Shown here in pieces: positions 4,987 to 5,354 of a stretch of 5,354 nt of DNA (within the stretch, counting starts at the first letter, position 1; each line of letters begins with the position of its first letter). The position numbers and the translations under genes were made by a program. Under the pieces are notes generated by a model, which made no database searches, was not told the origin of the DNA, and was given only the letters and a program-made list of their open reading frames with translations. The DNA is from Candidatus Melainabacteria bacterium (lineage in GTDB: Bacteria; Cyanobacteriota; Vampirovibrionia; Obscuribacterales; Obscuribacteraceae), in contig PSRH01000111.1 of assembly GCA_003175915.1 (NCBI GenBank), positions 1 through 5,354 of the forward strand. The letters are read 5' to 3'.

Positions 4987-5354
4987 ATGGTTAGAAAAAT
5001 ATCTGCACTGATCACCGAGACAATCGGTCCCAAGCATTATTTCGCTCTGCTTGTCTGCGTCCTCAGTCTGACGGTAATAGCCCCGCTTGTAGATCATTAC
5101 CTTTTTGCTCGCGCGGTAGTCGGCGGGCTTGTCCTAGTCTCCGTGCTAACAGCAAGTCTGGCGGTGAGCAAGGGAAGATCGCAAATCAAGCTGTTCCTAT
5201 TCGCCTTCCTGACGGCGGTGATGTGGACAATGGCGTTCACCTGCGATGTCGCCCCGTTTAACACCAGTACTTTTGGTATAGCGACTTACGCTGTGACTCT
5301 TCTTTTTTTTGCAACCACTTGTAGTATCATGTGGCGGGATATTTTTTCCGGTGT
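4987..5354 (+). CDS. Multi-pass membrane protein, N-terminal part (possible ion-channel-like), cut by window end
   Basis: The frame from ATG 4987 stays open to the last base (122 full codons plus two bases). It predicts four hydrophobic segments, at about residues 18-35, 42-60, 68-85 and 98-115, with short charged loops (S-K-G-R-S-Q around 61-66; W-R-D-I-F at 116-120). Four packed helices ending in a W-R-D-type loop resemble small bacterial potassium-channel-like proteins, whose pore loop follows this point. The diagnostic filter would lie outside the window, so the family is a tentative call. ATG 4987 has AGG (4974-4976) 10 bases upstream. An in-frame ATG at 4918 would add 23 non-hydrophobic residues but has no ribosome-binding site. 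The gap after aroG (132 bases) shows only a short hairpin without a T-tract, so co-transcription with aroG cannot be excluded. Confidence 0.7.
   Translation, partial: MVRKISALITETIGPKHYFALLVCVLSLTVIAPLVDHYLFARAVVGGLVLVSVLTASLAVSKGRSQIKLFLFAFLTAVMWTMAFTCDVAPFNTSTFGIATYAVTLLFFATTCSIMWRDIFSG

Noticed and set aside
4582..5097. 171-residue minus-strand frame
   Set aside because: Most of it is antisense to the well-supported aroG; the protein is low-quality, His/Cys-scattered and matches no family, and the rest covers the membrane protein start.

Overview
The window carries six protein-coding genes, all on the + strand, with roughly balanced base composition. It looks like a mesophilic bacterium: Sec-type signal peptides, short intergenic gaps, ATG, GTG and TTG starts. 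I cannot place it firmly. The enterobacterial-type AroG shows only that this DAHP synthase class is present. A member of a less-studied lineage such as the Melainabacteria/Obscuribacterales is a weak guess from the style of the alanine-rich secreted protein and of the hydrolase C-terminus, not a result.

Layout. Bases 1-109 hold the terminator of an upstream gene and the control region of a MarR-family regulator (110-652). After 117 bases with a possible promoter comes a tightly packed cassette of three genes (770-3350). It encodes a stand-alone E2-type (CAT-fold) acyltransferase-like protein whose catalytic His and Gly are missing, a secreted alpha/beta-hydrolase with an intact Ser-Asp-His triad, and a secreted alanine-rich helical protein of unknown function. 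These genes overlap by four bases at both junctions (GTGA, ATGA), so they are very probably co-transcribed and translationally coupled. The MarR gene just upstream is the natural candidate regulator, but that is inference from position.

Bases 3351-3798 have no recognisable gene. They hold several inverted repeats, a long imperfect stem-loop, an open frame without a good start, and a plausible extended -10 promoter for the next gene. That gene (about 3799-4854) encodes a type I DAHP synthase that aligns without gaps to E. coli AroG, including the metal ligands and the phenylalanine feedback site. It is the first enzyme of the shikimate pathway and seems functionally separate from the cassette.

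At the right edge an open frame (4987 to the end) encodes a multi-pass membrane protein cut by the window. Its pattern resembles the N-terminal half of small bacterial ion-channel-like proteins.

The best candidate for something undescribed is the coupled trio of degenerate acyltransferase, secreted hydrolase and secreted helical protein. The structured 370-base gap upstream of aroG comes second.
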